Part shown: positions 51,544 through 61,146 of the stretch, in pieces | How the letters are laid out: each line of letters starts with the position of its first letter | Position numbering within the stretch: position 1 is the first letter of the stretch | Assembly: GCF_004804335.1 (NCBI RefSeq) | Contig: NZ_SRXY01000008.1 | Span: 186,001 to 250,000, forward strand | Direction: 5' to 3' | Source: Pacificoceanicola onchidii | GTDB taxonomy: Bacteria; Pseudomonadota; Alphaproteobacteria; Rhodobacterales; Rhodobacteraceae | DNA: 64,000 bases | Program-made: the position numbers and the translations under genes | The notes under the pieces: generated by a model | The model's input: the letters and a program-made list of their open reading frames with translations, nothing else | What the model was told of the DNA's origin: nothing | Databases searched by the model: none

Positions 51544-52035
51544 ATGTTTAAGCGCATCTTCCCCCACCCGCTTCTCAGCTTGCTGCTGGTCATCGTCTGG
51601 ACCATGCTCGTCAACAAATTCACCGTCGGGAACCTCGTTCTCGGCGTGATTATCGGCTTTGCACTACCAATCATGACGGCGGCCTACTGGCCGGGCAGAC
51701 CCGAGATTAAACGCCCAATCAAGATTGTCGGCTATATCCTGATCGTGCTTTGGGACATCGTTGTTGCCAACGTTCAGGTTGCGCTGATTATTCTGCTCAA
51801 GCGGCACAAGAATATTCACTCGCACTGGATTGTTGTACCTTTGGAACTGACCTCGCCCGAGGCTATCACCGTCCTTGCCGGAACAATCACCATGACGCCC
51901 GGTACGGTCACCGCGCTTTTGTCCGCCGATGCGGGCAGCCTGCTTGTGCATTGTCTGCACACGGACGATCCGGAAAGCGTTATCGAAGAAATCAAATCTC
52001 GTTACGAGAGCCGCCTGAAGGAGATCTTTGCATGA
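51544..52035 (+). CDS. mrpE: Mrp antiporter subunit E
   Basis: MnhE-family subunit of 163 residues. N-terminal helices (about 8-25, 28-45, 60-80) are followed by the cytosolic domain with TPGTVTALLSADAGSLLVHC, the family signature TxTPGT region. It overlaps mrpF by ATGA. Confidence 0.92.
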   Translation: MFKRIFPHPLLSLLLVIVWTMLVNKFTVGNLVLGVIIGFALPIMTAAYWPGRPEIKRPIKIVGYILIVLWDIVVANVQVALIILLKRHKNIHSHWIVVPLELTSPEAITVLAGTITMTPGTVTALLSADAGSLLVHCLHTDDPESVIEEIKSRYESRLKEIFA

Positions 52036-52301
52036 TTGCCTATGCCGTGACCTTCGCCATGGCCTGCTTTGGCATCGGCCTTGTGTTCAGCCTCTGGCGC
52101 TTGTTGCGCGGACCAACCCGCGCGGATCGCATCCTGTCGTTGGACACGATGGTGATCAACTTCATTGCCATCCTCGTGCTCTACGGCGTGGCAAACGGAA
52201 CAAAGGTCTACTTCGAGGCCTCCATGCTGATCGCCATGGTCGGCTTTGTCTCAACCGTTGCCTTCTGCCGCTTCCTGCTGCGCGGCGATATCATCGAGTA
52301 A
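52032..52301 (+). CDS. mrpF: Mrp antiporter subunit F
   Basis: Small MnhF subunit of 89 residues with three helices and the conserved GPTRADRILSLDTMVIN loop whose Asp is family-typical. The ATG at 52032 overlaps the mrpE stop, deciding the start over longer in-frame possibilities. Confidence 0.92.
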   Translation: MIAYAVTFAMACFGIGLVFSLWRLLRGPTRADRILSLDTMVINFIAILVLYGVANGTKVYFEASMLIAMVGFVSTVAFCRFLLRGDIIE

Positions 52302-52310
52302 GGAAAGCCC

Positions 52311-52679
52311 ATGATCCAGGACATCATCATCTCGGTCTTTATCGTACTTGGCGGGGTTTTCGGGCTGGTCGGGTCTTTCGGCCTGGTCAAACTCCAGGAC
52401 GCGATGCAGCGGCTTCACGCGCCGACCAAGGCAACCACGCTTGGGCTGGGTGGCGTGCTGATTGGTTCGATGATCTATTTTGCGCTGGTCGACGGGCATT
52501 TTTCGTTCCACGAGCTTCTGATCACCCTGTTCCTTTTCATCACAGCGCCGATCACCGCGCATTTCATGGCGCAAACCTATCTTCGCATGCACCGCGATGA
52601 GGCAGATCTTCCGCCCTCAGGCCGCCCTGTTGGCTGGTCCATCTACCAGGATCCACCGGATTTCAGCGCCGACGATTGA
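52311..52679 (+). CDS. mrpG: Mrp antiporter subunit G
   Basis: MnhG subunit of 122 residues with three helices and the family motif LQDAMQRLHAPTKATTLG. The C-terminal 25 residues are polar. It ends the antiporter operon; AAGGA lies before the ATG. No clear terminator was seen before msrA, 103 bases on. Confidence 0.92.
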   Translation: MIQDIIISVFIVLGGVFGLVGSFGLVKLQDAMQRLHAPTKATTLGLGGVLIGSMIYFALVDGHFSFHELLITLFLFITAPITAHFMAQTYLRMHRDEADLPPSGRPVGWSIYQDPPDFSADD

Positions 52680-52759
52680 CGCCGATCCGGGCCTCACGGT
52701 CTGTCACCTTCGGGTGAGGTCTGATTGCAGCCATTGCTTTGAAAAATCTGCGCGGGCAC

Positions 52760-52779
52760 GGTCTCCTCAAAAGGAGACC
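52760..52779 (+). promoter_or_regulatory. Hairpin sequestering the msrA Shine-Dalgarno
   Basis: A perfect eight-pair stem (52760-52767 with 52772-52779) has the tetraloop CAAA. Its 3' arm contains AGGAG, the ribosome-binding site of msrA whose ATG is at 52783. The hairpin ends three bases before the start codon and would limit initiation when folded. There is no T-run, so termination is less likely. Confidence 0.6.
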
Positions 52780-52782
52780 CTC

Positions 52783-53415
52783 ATGACCCGAATACTTGCG
52801 TTTCTGACTTTCGCCGCCATCACCGCTTTCGCCCCAATGCGCGCGAGTGCGGATGAGATATTCGTCGCCGGTGGCTGTTTCTGGTGTGTCGAAGCCGATT
52901 TTGAAAAGGTTGGCGGCGTTCGGGAGGTCACCTCGGGATACACGGGCGGCAAGACCAGCGCGCCGACCTACAAACAGGTCACAGGCGGCGGAACCGGCCA
53001 TTATGAAGCGGTGAAAATTCAGTTCAATGCCAACAGGGTGAGCGCACGGCAACTCTATGACATGTTCTTCCGCTCTGTGGATCCCACCGACGCGGGCGGG
53101 CAGTTCTGCGATCGTGGCGCAAGCTATCGCACGGCCATCTTTGTCACAAACGGAGCCCAGCGCGAGGCGGCCGAAGCGGCAAAAGCTGCGGCTGCCAAGG
53201 AACTTGGGCGCAAGATTGTCACCCCGATCCTTGACGCGGGCAAGTTTTACAAGGCCGAAGGTTATCACCAAGACTACTACAAGGGCACCAAACTGGTCAT
53301 CACACGCTTTGGCCCACTGCGTCAGAGCAAAGCCTACAAGCGCTACCGCGATGCCTGTGGCCGAGATCAGCGCGTGAAGCAGCTTTGGGGCAACAACGCC
53401 GCGTTCGTCAATTAA
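52783..53415 (+). CDS. msrA: Peptide methionine-S-sulfoxide reductase, exported
   Basis: Repairs oxidised methionine; 210 residues. A signal peptide (residues 1-24, MRASADE) suggests a periplasmic form. The active site GGCFWCVEADF supplies the catalytic Cys, and SVDPTDAGGQFCDRGASYRT and YHQDYY are the usual substrate-binding stretches. The start follows AAGGAGA at 52771. An in-frame reading upstream overlaps mrpG and is rejected. It converges with the ribokinase-family gene, overlapping by eight bases. Confidence 0.93.
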   Translation: MTRILAFLTFAAITAFAPMRASADEIFVAGGCFWCVEADFEKVGGVREVTSGYTGGKTSAPTYKQVTGGGTGHYEAVKIQFNANRVSARQLYDMFFRSVDPTDAGGQFCDRGASYRTAIFVTNGAQREAAEAAKAAAAKELGRKIVTPILDAGKFYKAEGYHQDYYKGTKLVITRFGPLRQSKAYKRYRDACGRDQRVKQLWGNNAAFVN

Positions 53416-54283
53416 ACGAAGCGTCCTGAACGTCCTTGAGGTCGGGGATCACGTCGGCGGTGCCAAGCCGCGTAACCATCAGAGCCCCGGCCTTTGAAGC
53501 CAGCCTTATCGCTTGTTCCATCGGCATGCCGCGATCAAGACCGGCAATCAGGTAGCCCGTAAAGGTGTCCCCGGCCCCGGTTGTATCAACCGGATCAACC
53601 TTGAAGGCCGGGAAGTCCTGAACCGTCTTTTCTTCAGTCTCATACCACCGACATCCGTCGGCTCCGAGCGTGACAACAATGTCCTTTACGGACAGATCCG
53701 CCACCGATTTTTCGGTGGCGTCTTCCAATTGCGCCGCTTCTACCGCGTTCAACACGAGCAGATCCAAAAACGGCAGCACCGCCTGAACCGCGTCCGCTTC
53801 GAAAGGCGCCGCTGCATAGGCAACGCGCAACCCTTTTGCCTGCGCCATGCGCGCGCCTTCGGCCTGCAATGTCGTTTCATTCTGCGTCAGAAAGAAATCA
53901 CCAGCCTGCGCCTCTGCCAGGGCATTGATCAGGCCAACTTTCTTCAATGCGGCATTGGCACCGGGGTGCAGGATGATCGCGTTTTCACCCGCTTCATCGA
54001 CAGCGATAATGGCATGTCCTGTGGCCTCGTCAGATTTGGCAATCTGACGGGTATCGACACCGTATTCTGTAAGCCGATCCAAGGCCCAAACGCCATCCCC
54101 GCCAACCGCCCCGATGTGCACACAACGCGCGCCAGCCCGCGCCGCCGCGACAGACATGTTCGCGCCCTTGCCGCCCAACCCACGGGTAAACCCCGTTGCC
54201 GCAAGGGTTTCTCCGGGCGCAGGAAGGTGAGGAACGCGATAAACCAGATCCGCGTTGATCGAGCCGAGGTTGAAGATAGTCAT
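53408..54283 (-). CDS. rbsK: Ribokinase-family sugar kinase
   Basis: PfkB-family kinase of 291 residues. GSINADLVYRVPHLPAPGET and GGKGANMSVAAAR near the N-terminus and VDTTGAGDTFTGYLIAGLD (catalytic Asp) near residue 240 are the two signatures. It resembles ribokinase most, but PfkB members vary in substrate and no ribose transporter is adjacent. It lies 52 bases after maeB on the same strand. Confidence 0.82.
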   Translation of the reverse strand: MTIFNLGSINADLVYRVPHLPAPGETLAATGFTRGLGGKGANMSVAAARAGARCVHIGAVGGDGVWALDRLTEYGVDTRQIAKSDEATGHAIIAVDEAGENAIILHPGANAALKKVGLINALAEAQAGDFFLTQNETTLQAEGARMAQAKGLRVAYAAAPFEADAVQAVLPFLDLLVLNAVEAAQLEDATEKSVADLSVKDIVVTLGADGCRWYETEEKTVQDFPAFKVDPVDTTGAGDTFTGYLIAGLDRGMPMEQAIRLASKAGALMVTRLGTADVIPDLKDVQDASFN

Positions 54284-54300
54284 GTGAGAACCGACGTTTT

Positions 54301-54323
54301 GGGTGCGCAGAGAATGCGCACCC
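54301..54323. repeat. Short palindromic hairpin between maeB and the sugar kinase
   Basis: A perfect nine-pair inverted repeat (GGGTGCGCA at 54301-54309, TGCGCACCC at 54315-54323) with a five-base loop. No T-run follows on either strand. GTAGGGTGCGCA-type palindromes are, from memory, common extragenic repeats in related genomes, so it may be a dispersed repeat rather than a terminator. Confidence 0.5.
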
Positions 54324-54335
54324 TACGACGGATTA

Positions 54336-56588
54336 TCAGACTTTGCACGCCGCGAGAATGGCCATGTTGAGAATGTCATTCGCGGTCGAGTTGGTCGAAC
54401 AGATCTGGATCGACTTGTCGACACCGGCAAGGATCGGGCCGATCACGGTCGCGCCCGCCATCTCCTGCATCAGCTTGACCGAGATCGACGCCGAGTGCCG
54501 CGCCGGAACAACAAGAATGTTGGCCGGGCCAGTCAAGCGCTGGAACGGATAGGCTTCCTGAGCCTTGAGGTTCAGTGCCACATCAACGGTCATCTCGCCT
54601 TCGTATTCGAAGGAAACGCCGCGCTGATCAAGCACGCGCGGCGCGATGTGCATCTTCTCTGCCCGTTCCGAAACCGGGTAGCCAAAGGTCGAGAAGCTGA
54701 CAAAGGCGACACGCGGCTCAAGTCCAAGATGCCGGGCCACATCAGCGGCACGCTCGGCTATATCCGCGAGATCATTTTCGTCAGGCCATTCATGCACAAG
54801 CGTGTCCGCGATCAGAACAATCCGACCCTTGTTCAGAAGTGCTGTCACGCCCGCCGTGCCATTGCCCGCTTCTGCGTCAAACACATGGTTGATCAGCTCC
54901 ATGACGTGGGCCGATTTCCGAGTCGCGCCGGTGATCAACCCATCGCCGTGCCCGTGCGCCAGCATAAGCGACGCAAACACATGACGATCCCGCGCGGCAA
55001 GGCGGTGAATGTCCTGACGGTCCATGCCTTTGCGCTGCAAGCGCTGGTACAGGAAGTCTTTGTAAGCTTGCAGGTGACGTGTGTTGCTGGCGTTCACAAC
55101 TTCAAGCTCGCGCACGGCGTCGCCAAGACCCGCCGCTTCAAGCTTTTCTTTGACGTCCGCCTCGCGGCCAACAACAAGCGCTTTGCCAAGACCGTTGCGT
55201 TGATACGAAACAGCCGCGCGCAGAACGCGGGGATCGTCGCCCTCGGCAAAAATCATTCGAGCCTGGGCCGCACGCGCACGAGTGTTGATGCCGCGCAGAA
55301 TGCTCGCCGTCGGATCCATGCGGACCTTGAGCGATTCTTCGTAGGCTTCCATGTCCACAATCGGACGTCGCGCCGCGCCGGTTTCCATGCCCGCCTTGGC
55401 CACGGCCGGCGGAATACGGTGAATGAGACGCGGGTCAAACGGTGTCGGGATGATGTAATCGCGGCCAAAAGTCAGCGCGCGGCCATAAGCCAGCGCCACT
55501 TCGTCCGGCACGTCTTCCCGCGCCAGTTCGGCCAGCGCCTGCGCACAAGCGATCTTCATCTCGTCGTTGATGGCGCGCGCATGCACGTCGAGCGCCCCGC
55601 GGAACAGGTACGGGAAGCCGAGAACGTTGTTCACCTGGTTGGGATAGTCGGAACGCCCTGTGGCCACGATGGCGTCGGCGCGAACCTCATGCGCTTCTTC
55701 CGGCGTGATCTCCGGATCGGGGTTCGCCATGGCGAAAATCACCGGATTGTCAGCCATGGAAGACACCATGTCCTGCGTCACCGCACCCTTTGCCGAAACG
55801 CCGAGGAAGACATCCGCATCCTTCATTGCATCTTCGAGCGTACGCGCATCAGTCTGCGCAGCGTGGGCCGATTTCCACTGGTTCATGCCTTCGGCGCGGC
55901 CCTGATAGATCACGCCCTTGGTGTCGCACATGATGCAGTTGTCGTGTTTCGCGCCCATGGACTTCACCAGTTCCAGGCAAGCGATCCCGGCAGCACCGGC
56001 CCCGTTCAACACGATTTTGCACTCTTCGATCTTCTTGCCCGAGAGATGCAGCGCGTTGATCAGGCCAGCCGCGCAGATAACCGCCGTGCCATGCTGGTCA
56101 TCATGGAAGACGGGAATGTCCATTTCTTCCTTGAGGCGCTGCTCGATGATGAAGCATTCCGGCGCCTTGATGTCTTCAAGGTTGATACCACCAAAGGTCG
56201 GCCCCATCAGACGTACGGCTTTGCAGAACTCGTCCGGGTCTTCTGTGTCGAGTTCGATGTCGATGGAATTCACATCAGCAAACCGCTTGAAGAGCACGGA
56301 CTTGCCTTCCATCACCGGCTTCGAGCCCAGCGCCCCAAGATTACCAAGCCCAAGAACCGCCGTGCCGTTCGAGATCACCGCAACAAGGTTGCCCTTGTTC
56401 GTGTAGTCATAGGCCAGTTCCGGATTTTCAGCGATGTCTTCACAGGGCACAGCAACGCCCGGTGAGTAGGCAAGGCTGAGGTCTCGCTGCGTGGTCATCG
56501 GAACGGTGGCCTGAACCTCCCATTTGCCCGGCGTCGGCTCGAGATGGAAGGCCAGCGCTTCTTCACGGGTGAATTTGGGTTTCGACAT
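54336..56588 (-). CDS. maeB: NADP-dependent malic enzyme (MaeB type, with PTA-like domain)
   Basis: Oxidatively decarboxylates malate to pyruvate. It is 750 residues long. The malic-enzyme part (about 1-430) has LAYSPGVAVPCEDI, HDDQHGTAVI, NGAGAAGIACL and FAMANPDPEITP. A phosphotransacetylase-like C-terminal domain (about 430-750) has ITGATRKSAHVM. The latter is regulatory in known MaeB proteins, usually lacking PTA activity. It diverges from mutS. Assignment firm. Confidence 0.95.
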   Translation of the reverse strand: MSKPKFTREEALAFHLEPTPGKWEVQATVPMTTQRDLSLAYSPGVAVPCEDIAENPELAYDYTNKGNLVAVISNGTAVLGLGNLGALGSKPVMEGKSVLFKRFADVNSIDIELDTEDPDEFCKAVRLMGPTFGGINLEDIKAPECFIIEQRLKEEMDIPVFHDDQHGTAVICAAGLINALHLSGKKIEECKIVLNGAGAAGIACLELVKSMGAKHDNCIMCDTKGVIYQGRAEGMNQWKSAHAAQTDARTLEDAMKDADVFLGVSAKGAVTQDMVSSMADNPVIFAMANPDPEITPEEAHEVRADAIVATGRSDYPNQVNNVLGFPYLFRGALDVHARAINDEMKIACAQALAELAREDVPDEVALAYGRALTFGRDYIIPTPFDPRLIHRIPPAVAKAGMETGAARRPIVDMEAYEESLKVRMDPTASILRGINTRARAAQARMIFAEGDDPRVLRAAVSYQRNGLGKALVVGREADVKEKLEAAGLGDAVRELEVVNASNTRHLQAYKDFLYQRLQRKGMDRQDIHRLAARDRHVFASLMLAHGHGDGLITGATRKSAHVMELINHVFDAEAGNGTAGVTALLNKGRIVLIADTLVHEWPDENDLADIAERAADVARHLGLEPRVAFVSFSTFGYPVSERAEKMHIAPRVLDQRGVSFEYEGEMTVDVALNLKAQEAYPFQRLTGPANILVVPARHSASISVKLMQEMAGATVIGPILAGVDKSIQICSTNSTANDILNMAILAACKV

Positions 56589-56676
56589 GCTTCCTCCCGG
56601 ACGTCATAGGAATATCGGGTTTTCCCCGGTGATAGGGAGCCTTAATGTCACGCGAAACCCGTGGGGGGAAGAGGAC

Positions 56677-59328
56677 GTGAACGCTAACAAGCCAACAGTT
56701 ACGCCAATGATGGCGCAATATCTGGAGATCAAGGCCCAGTATCCGGACGCCTTGCTGTTCTACCGAATGGGCGATTTCTATGAGATGTTCTTTGATGACG
56801 CGGTCGCGGCGGCTGAGGCGTTGGATATTGCGCTCACCAAGCGCGGCAAGCACGACGGTGAAGATATCCCCATGTGCGGCGTTCCTGTACATGCAGCTGA
56901 GAACTATCTGCTGACACTGATCCGCAAGGGATTCCGGGTCGCGGTGGGCGAGCAGCTGGAAAGCCCGGAAGAGGCGAAGAAGCGCGGTTACAAAGCTGTT
57001 GTGAAACGCGATGTTGTGCGTTTGGTGACCCCCGGCACGTTGACGGAAGAGACTCTACTGGAGGCACGCCGTCACAACTTTTTGGCTGCGTTGAGCCAGG
57101 TTAGAGACGAATTCGCGCTGTCCTGGTGTGATATCTCGACAGGCGCGCTGCACGTCATGCCGCTGTCCCAGGCGCGGATCGGTGCGGAACTGGCGCGCTT
57201 GGCGCCCTCGGAGGTTTTGACGACGGAGAAGGTCGAGCTTTCTCTGCGTGAAGTGTTCGGCGACTTAGGAATAGAAGCCACTGTTCTCGGCGCCGCCTCC
57301 TTCGATTCCGCAGCCGGTGAAACGCGTGTCTGTGAGGTCTTTTCGGTTCAAACGCTTTCCGGATTCGGGAATTTCTCCCGGCCTGAGCTTTCCGCTTTGG
57401 GCGCCGTTGTTGACTACCTCGAGATCACTCAGAAGGGCCGGTTGCCGCTTTTGAATCCGCCGCGGCAGGAAACCGTGACGCGGCTGATGCAGATCGATAC
57501 TGCGACGAGGCGGAATCTGGAACTGACGCAAAGCATGAATGGCGGACGCAGCGGATCGCTTTTGGCCTCTATCGATAAGACCGTGACGTCGGCAGGCGCC
57601 CGCTTGCTGGAACGGCGCGTATCTTCTCCGTCCCGCGAACTGCCAGTAATCCGCGAAAGGCTGGATGCTGTCACATGGGCCTGCGAGTCACCACTGGCCA
57701 ATCCTGTACAGGACTGTTTGCGTCGTGTGCCTGATCTCGACAGAGCCTTATCCCGTTTGGGCCTCGAACGCGGCGGGCCTCGAGATCTGGCTGCGGTGCG
57801 AAACGCCGTTACGCAGGCGGAAACCGTGTCATCCCAAATTTCCGAAGCGGCTCTACCAGAACTGTTGGAGAAGGCAAAACAGTCTCTAACAGGGCACGAA
57901 ACGCTTCTGGAGCTGTTGGACGCCGCGCTCATTGCAGAGCCGCCGCTGCTCGCTCGCGACGGAGGTTTCATTGCGCCCGGTTACGACGACGCTCTTGATG
58001 AAGCGCGGAAGCTGCGCGACGAGGGGCGAGGCGTCATCGCCGCCCTGCAGGCACAATACTCCGAAACGACAGGCGTCAAAGCGCTAAAAATCAAGCATAA
58101 CAATGTCTTGGGATACTTTATTGAAGCGACGGCGATGCACGCGGACAAATTGATGTCCCCGCCGCTGTCGGAAACCTTCATCCACCGCCAAACCACTGCC
58201 AACCAGGTGCGGTTCACAACCGTGGAACTGTCGGAGTTGGAAACCCGGATTCTAAACGCCGGGAATGAGGCTCTGGAGATCGAAAAGCGGCTCTATTCCG
58301 CCTTAAGTCGCGCGATATTGGATGCTGCCCCTGCCCTTTCGGAACTCGCATTGGCCCTGGCGGAATTCGATCTGTCCATCGGTTTGGCCTCGCTGGCGCG
58401 GAGTCGGGATTGGTGCAAGCCGCAGGTCGACGATAGCAGAGCCTTTGCCATTGAAGGCGGTCGGCACCCGGTAGTGGAAGAGGCTCTAAGCAAGGCCGGC
58501 GAGCCGTTTATCGCGAACGACTGCGCATTGACCGCCGAAGGTGAGCGCGCGTCCGTGACCTTGCTGACCGGTCCGAACATGGCCGGTAAGTCTACATATC
58601 TTCGGCAGAACGCGTTGATCGCCCTTCTTGCGCAAATCGGCTCTTACGTCCCTGCCCGATCAGCCCACATCGGCCTGGTGAGCCAAATCTTCAGCCGCGT
58701 CGGCGCGAGCGACGATCTCGCGCGGGGCCGTTCCACGTTTATGGTCGAAATGGTCGAAACCGCCGCGATCCTGAATCAGGCTGACAGCCGGGCTTTGGTC
58801 ATCCTTGATGAAATCGGACGCGGCACGGCGACATATGACGGTCTGTCCATCGCCTGGGCGACATTGGAACACCTTCACGAAGCCAACCGGGTGCGGGGCC
58901 TTTTCGCAACGCATTATCACGAGATGACAGCGTTGGCGGGAAAACTCCCCGGGGTGAAGAATGCGACGGTCGCGGTGAAGGAATGGGACGGCGAGGTCAT
59001 TTTCCTTCACGAAGTACACGACGGGGCCGCGGACCGATCATACGGCGTGCAGGTGGCGCAATTGGCCGGACTGCCCAAGGCGGTGATCAATCGTGCGCGT
59101 TCCGTACTGGATGCTTTGGAAAAAGGTGAGCGGGATCGGGCCTCTCCCAAGGCTTTGATCGACGATCTTCCCTTGTTTTCGGCGGCCGCTATGGCGCCGC
59201 CTCAGCCAGAAAAACAGGCTGGGCCTTCCGATGTGGAACGTCGCCTTCAAGATTTGATGCCGGATGAGATGACCCCACGCGAGGCCTTGCAGGCGCTGTA
59301 CGATCTCAAGGCATTGGCCAAGAGCTGA
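56677..59328 (+). CDS. mutS: DNA mismatch repair protein MutS
   Basis: Recognises mismatches and small loops; 883 residues from the GTG at 56677. The start fits homologues beginning just before KPTVTPMMAQYLEIK and has a purine-rich GGGGGAAGAGGA upstream. The mismatch-reading GDFYEMFFDDA (Phe-x-Glu) is intact. The ATPase has TGPNMAGKSTYLRQ (Walker A), VILDEIGRGTATYDG (Walker B) and FATHYHEM. It diverges from maeB and converges with grpE. Confidence 0.95.
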   Translation: MNANKPTVTPMMAQYLEIKAQYPDALLFYRMGDFYEMFFDDAVAAAEALDIALTKRGKHDGEDIPMCGVPVHAAENYLLTLIRKGFRVAVGEQLESPEEAKKRGYKAVVKRDVVRLVTPGTLTEETLLEARRHNFLAALSQVRDEFALSWCDISTGALHVMPLSQARIGAELARLAPSEVLTTEKVELSLREVFGDLGIEATVLGAASFDSAAGETRVCEVFSVQTLSGFGNFSRPELSALGAVVDYLEITQKGRLPLLNPPRQETVTRLMQIDTATRRNLELTQSMNGGRSGSLLASIDKTVTSAGARLLERRVSSPSRELPVIRERLDAVTWACESPLANPVQDCLRRVPDLDRALSRLGLERGGPRDLAAVRNAVTQAETVSSQISEAALPELLEKAKQSLTGHETLLELLDAALIAEPPLLARDGGFIAPGYDDALDEARKLRDEGRGVIAALQAQYSETTGVKALKIKHNNVLGYFIEATAMHADKLMSPPLSETFIHRQTTANQVRFTTVELSELETRILNAGNEALEIEKRLYSALSRAILDAAPALSELALALAEFDLSIGLASLARSRDWCKPQVDDSRAFAIEGGRHPVVEEALSKAGEPFIANDCALTAEGERASVTLLTGPNMAGKSTYLRQNALIALLAQIGSYVPARSAHIGLVSQIFSRVGASDDLARGRSTFMVEMVETAAILNQADSRALVILDEIGRGTATYDGLSIAWATLEHLHEANRVRGLFATHYHEMTALAGKLPGVKNATVAVKEWDGEVIFLHEVHDGAADRSYGVQVAQLAGLPKAVINRARSVLDALEKGERDRASPKALIDDLPLFSAAAMAPPQPEKQAGPSDVERRLQDLMPDEMTPREALQALYDLKALAKS

Positions 59329-59351
59329 CAAACAAAATCATCCAAAGAAAA

Positions 59352-59372
59352 AGGCGGGGCTAACCCCCGCCT
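59352..59372. terminator. Terminator between mutS and grpE
   Basis: An eight-pair stem (59352-59359 with 59365-59372) with loop CTAAC. On the minus strand it is followed by TTTTTCTTTGG, so it mainly serves the hrcA-grpE transcript, 27 bases past the grpE stop. On the plus strand the tail CGTTCCGTTT is weaker. Confidence 0.85.
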
Positions 59373-59398
59373 CGTTCCGTTTCACATGAAACCCTGTT

Positions 59399-59956
59399 TC
59401 AGCCGGTCATCGAAGACACGCCTACCTGCGCCGCGCGCAGAAGACGGTCATGCAGGGTGAAGCCTTCGGCAGAGATCTGGATGATGTCGCCCGCCTTGGT
59501 GCCCGGAACCGGGGCTTCGAACATGGCTTCGTGAAGCTGGGGGTCGAACTTGTCACCAACCTCGGGCGCAACGCGCTTGACGCCGTGGCGATCAAAAACG
59601 GTCAGAAGCTCCTTGAGCGTCAACTCAACGCCTTCGGTCAATGCGACGGAGGCTTGACCTTCTGCTTCCTTGGCGGCATTCAAAGCTCGCTGCAGATTGT
59701 CGTATACCGGGATCAAATCCCGTGCGATGCGTGTTCCACCATAAGCCTGCGCCTCTTGACGATCCTTTGCAGCGCGCTTGCGGGCATTTTCCGCATCGGC
59801 CAAGGCCCGCATGAAACGGTCCTTGTATTCGTCACGTTCCGCTTCGAGCGAGGAGAGGATCTCTTCCGGGGTCGGCTCGGCTTCGGCCGCTTCTGCTTCC
59901 TCGGCTTCCAACGCTTCGATGTCGTCGAGAAAATCGTCGTCTCTCGGGTCTGCCAT
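59399..59956 (-). CDS. grpE: GrpE nucleotide exchange factor
   Basis: Nucleotide exchange factor for DnaK, 185 residues. An acidic N-terminus and long coiled coil (about 25-85, DEYKDRFMRALADAENARKR) lead to the beta domain with GVKRVAPEVGDKFDPQLHEA. GAGGTGAAGA precedes the ATG. It follows hrcA by nine bases, the standard heat-shock pair. Confidence 0.95.
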   Translation of the reverse strand: MADPRDDDFLDDIEALEAEEAEAAEAEPTPEEILSSLEAERDEYKDRFMRALADAENARKRAAKDRQEAQAYGGTRIARDLIPVYDNLQRALNAAKEAEGQASVALTEGVELTLKELLTVFDRHGVKRVAPEVGDKFDPQLHEAMFEAPVPGTKAGDIIQISAEGFTLHDRLLRAAQVGVSSMTG

Positions 59957-59965
59957 TCTTCACCT

Positions 59966-61030
59966 CTAACTTCGGTCGGCGATGAGCTTACCGACCAACT
60001 GCGCCGTGTAATCCACAATCGGGACAATCCGGCCATAGTTCAAACGCGTGGGTCCGATGACCCCAACCGCGCCAATGATCTTACGATCCGCGTTCATATA
60101 TGGAGACACCACCAAAGAGGAACCCGAAAGTGAGAAAAGTTTGTTCTCGGAGCCTATGAAAATGCGAACGCCGTCGCCCTGTTCGGTCAAATCAAGGAAT
60201 TCTGCGATGTCGCGCTTGCGCTCGAGGTCATCGAAAAGGTGGCGGATGCGTTCCAACTCATCTTCAGCGGAGTCATCGCCGAGAAGATTCGCGCGTCCCC
60301 GGACAATCAACCGTTCGGAACTGTCTGATTCGCCCTCCCATATCGCGACGCCGGCTTCGATGAGCTCAGCGGCGAGACTGTCGATCTCCTGACGTCTGCG
60401 CTTGGTTTCTTCGATCATGACGCGGCGCAGTTCGTTCACCGTCCGCCCTTCCGCCAGTGCATTCACGAAATTCGCGGCTTCTCGCATGGAACTTGGAGTT
60501 TGCCCTGGCGGCGGGGTGAAAACCCGGTTTTCGACGTGGCCGTCTGCGAAGACAATGACGACAAGCGCCCTGTCGTGGCCGAGGCTGACGAACTCGATGT
60601 GCTTGAGAGGTGCCTCGTGCTTTGGGGTCAGAACAAGCGAAGCGCCCTGTGTGACCCCGGACAACGCGGATCCGACCTTGTCGAGCAGCCCCCCGACGTC
60701 CTGCGTGTTAGCGCCCATTGTGGCGTCAATCTTCTCGCGGTCCGTGTTATCGAGATCCCGTACTTCCAACAGACCGTCAACAAACATGCGAAGGCCTTGC
60801 TGCGTTGGAATGCGTCCCGCGCTGACGTGAGGGCTGTCCAGCAGACCGAGAAACTCCAGATCCTGCATGACGTTCCGGATCGTGGCGGCGGAAACTTTCT
60901 CCGACAAGGTCCGCGTCAGTGTCCGCGATCCGACAGGTTCGCCAGACTCGAGATAGCCTTCGACCACGCGGCGAAAGACCTCCCGCGAGCGATCATTCAT
61001 TTGGGACAGGAGTTCGTGTGCGCTGTTCAT
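59966..61030 (-). CDS. hrcA: Heat-inducible transcription repressor HrcA
   Basis: Repressor of heat-shock genes through the CIRCE operator; 354 residues. A winged-helix N-terminus (VEGYLESGEPVGSRTLTRTL, ATIRNVMQDLEFLGLL) is followed by the GAF-like and insertion domains, with GVIGPTRLNYGRIVPIVDYT near the end. No CIRCE element was seen in its own upstream region. It diverges from rph. Confidence 0.95.
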   Translation of the reverse strand: MNSAHELLSQMNDRSREVFRRVVEGYLESGEPVGSRTLTRTLSEKVSAATIRNVMQDLEFLGLLDSPHVSAGRIPTQQGLRMFVDGLLEVRDLDNTDREKIDATMGANTQDVGGLLDKVGSALSGVTQGASLVLTPKHEAPLKHIEFVSLGHDRALVVIVFADGHVENRVFTPPPGQTPSSMREAANFVNALAEGRTVNELRRVMIEETKRRRQEIDSLAAELIEAGVAIWEGESDSSERLIVRGRANLLGDDSAEDELERIRHLFDDLERKRDIAEFLDLTEQGDGVRIFIGSENKLFSLSGSSLVVSPYMNADRKIIGAVGVIGPTRLNYGRIVPIVDYTAQLVGKLIADRS

Positions 61031-61146
61031 TCTGACCTCGACTGCGTCAGATCATTAAAGACGCTGCGCCGGTGACGTCAATCGGGCTTGCGTGTTGACC
61101 CCTGCCCCGTCTATCCGTGGCGCAACTTTGGATTAAGGATGTGGCC

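Noticed and set aside
54303-56465. 720-codon plus-strand open frame opposite maeB
   Set aside because: Antisense shadow of the malic enzyme with no start context or motifs.
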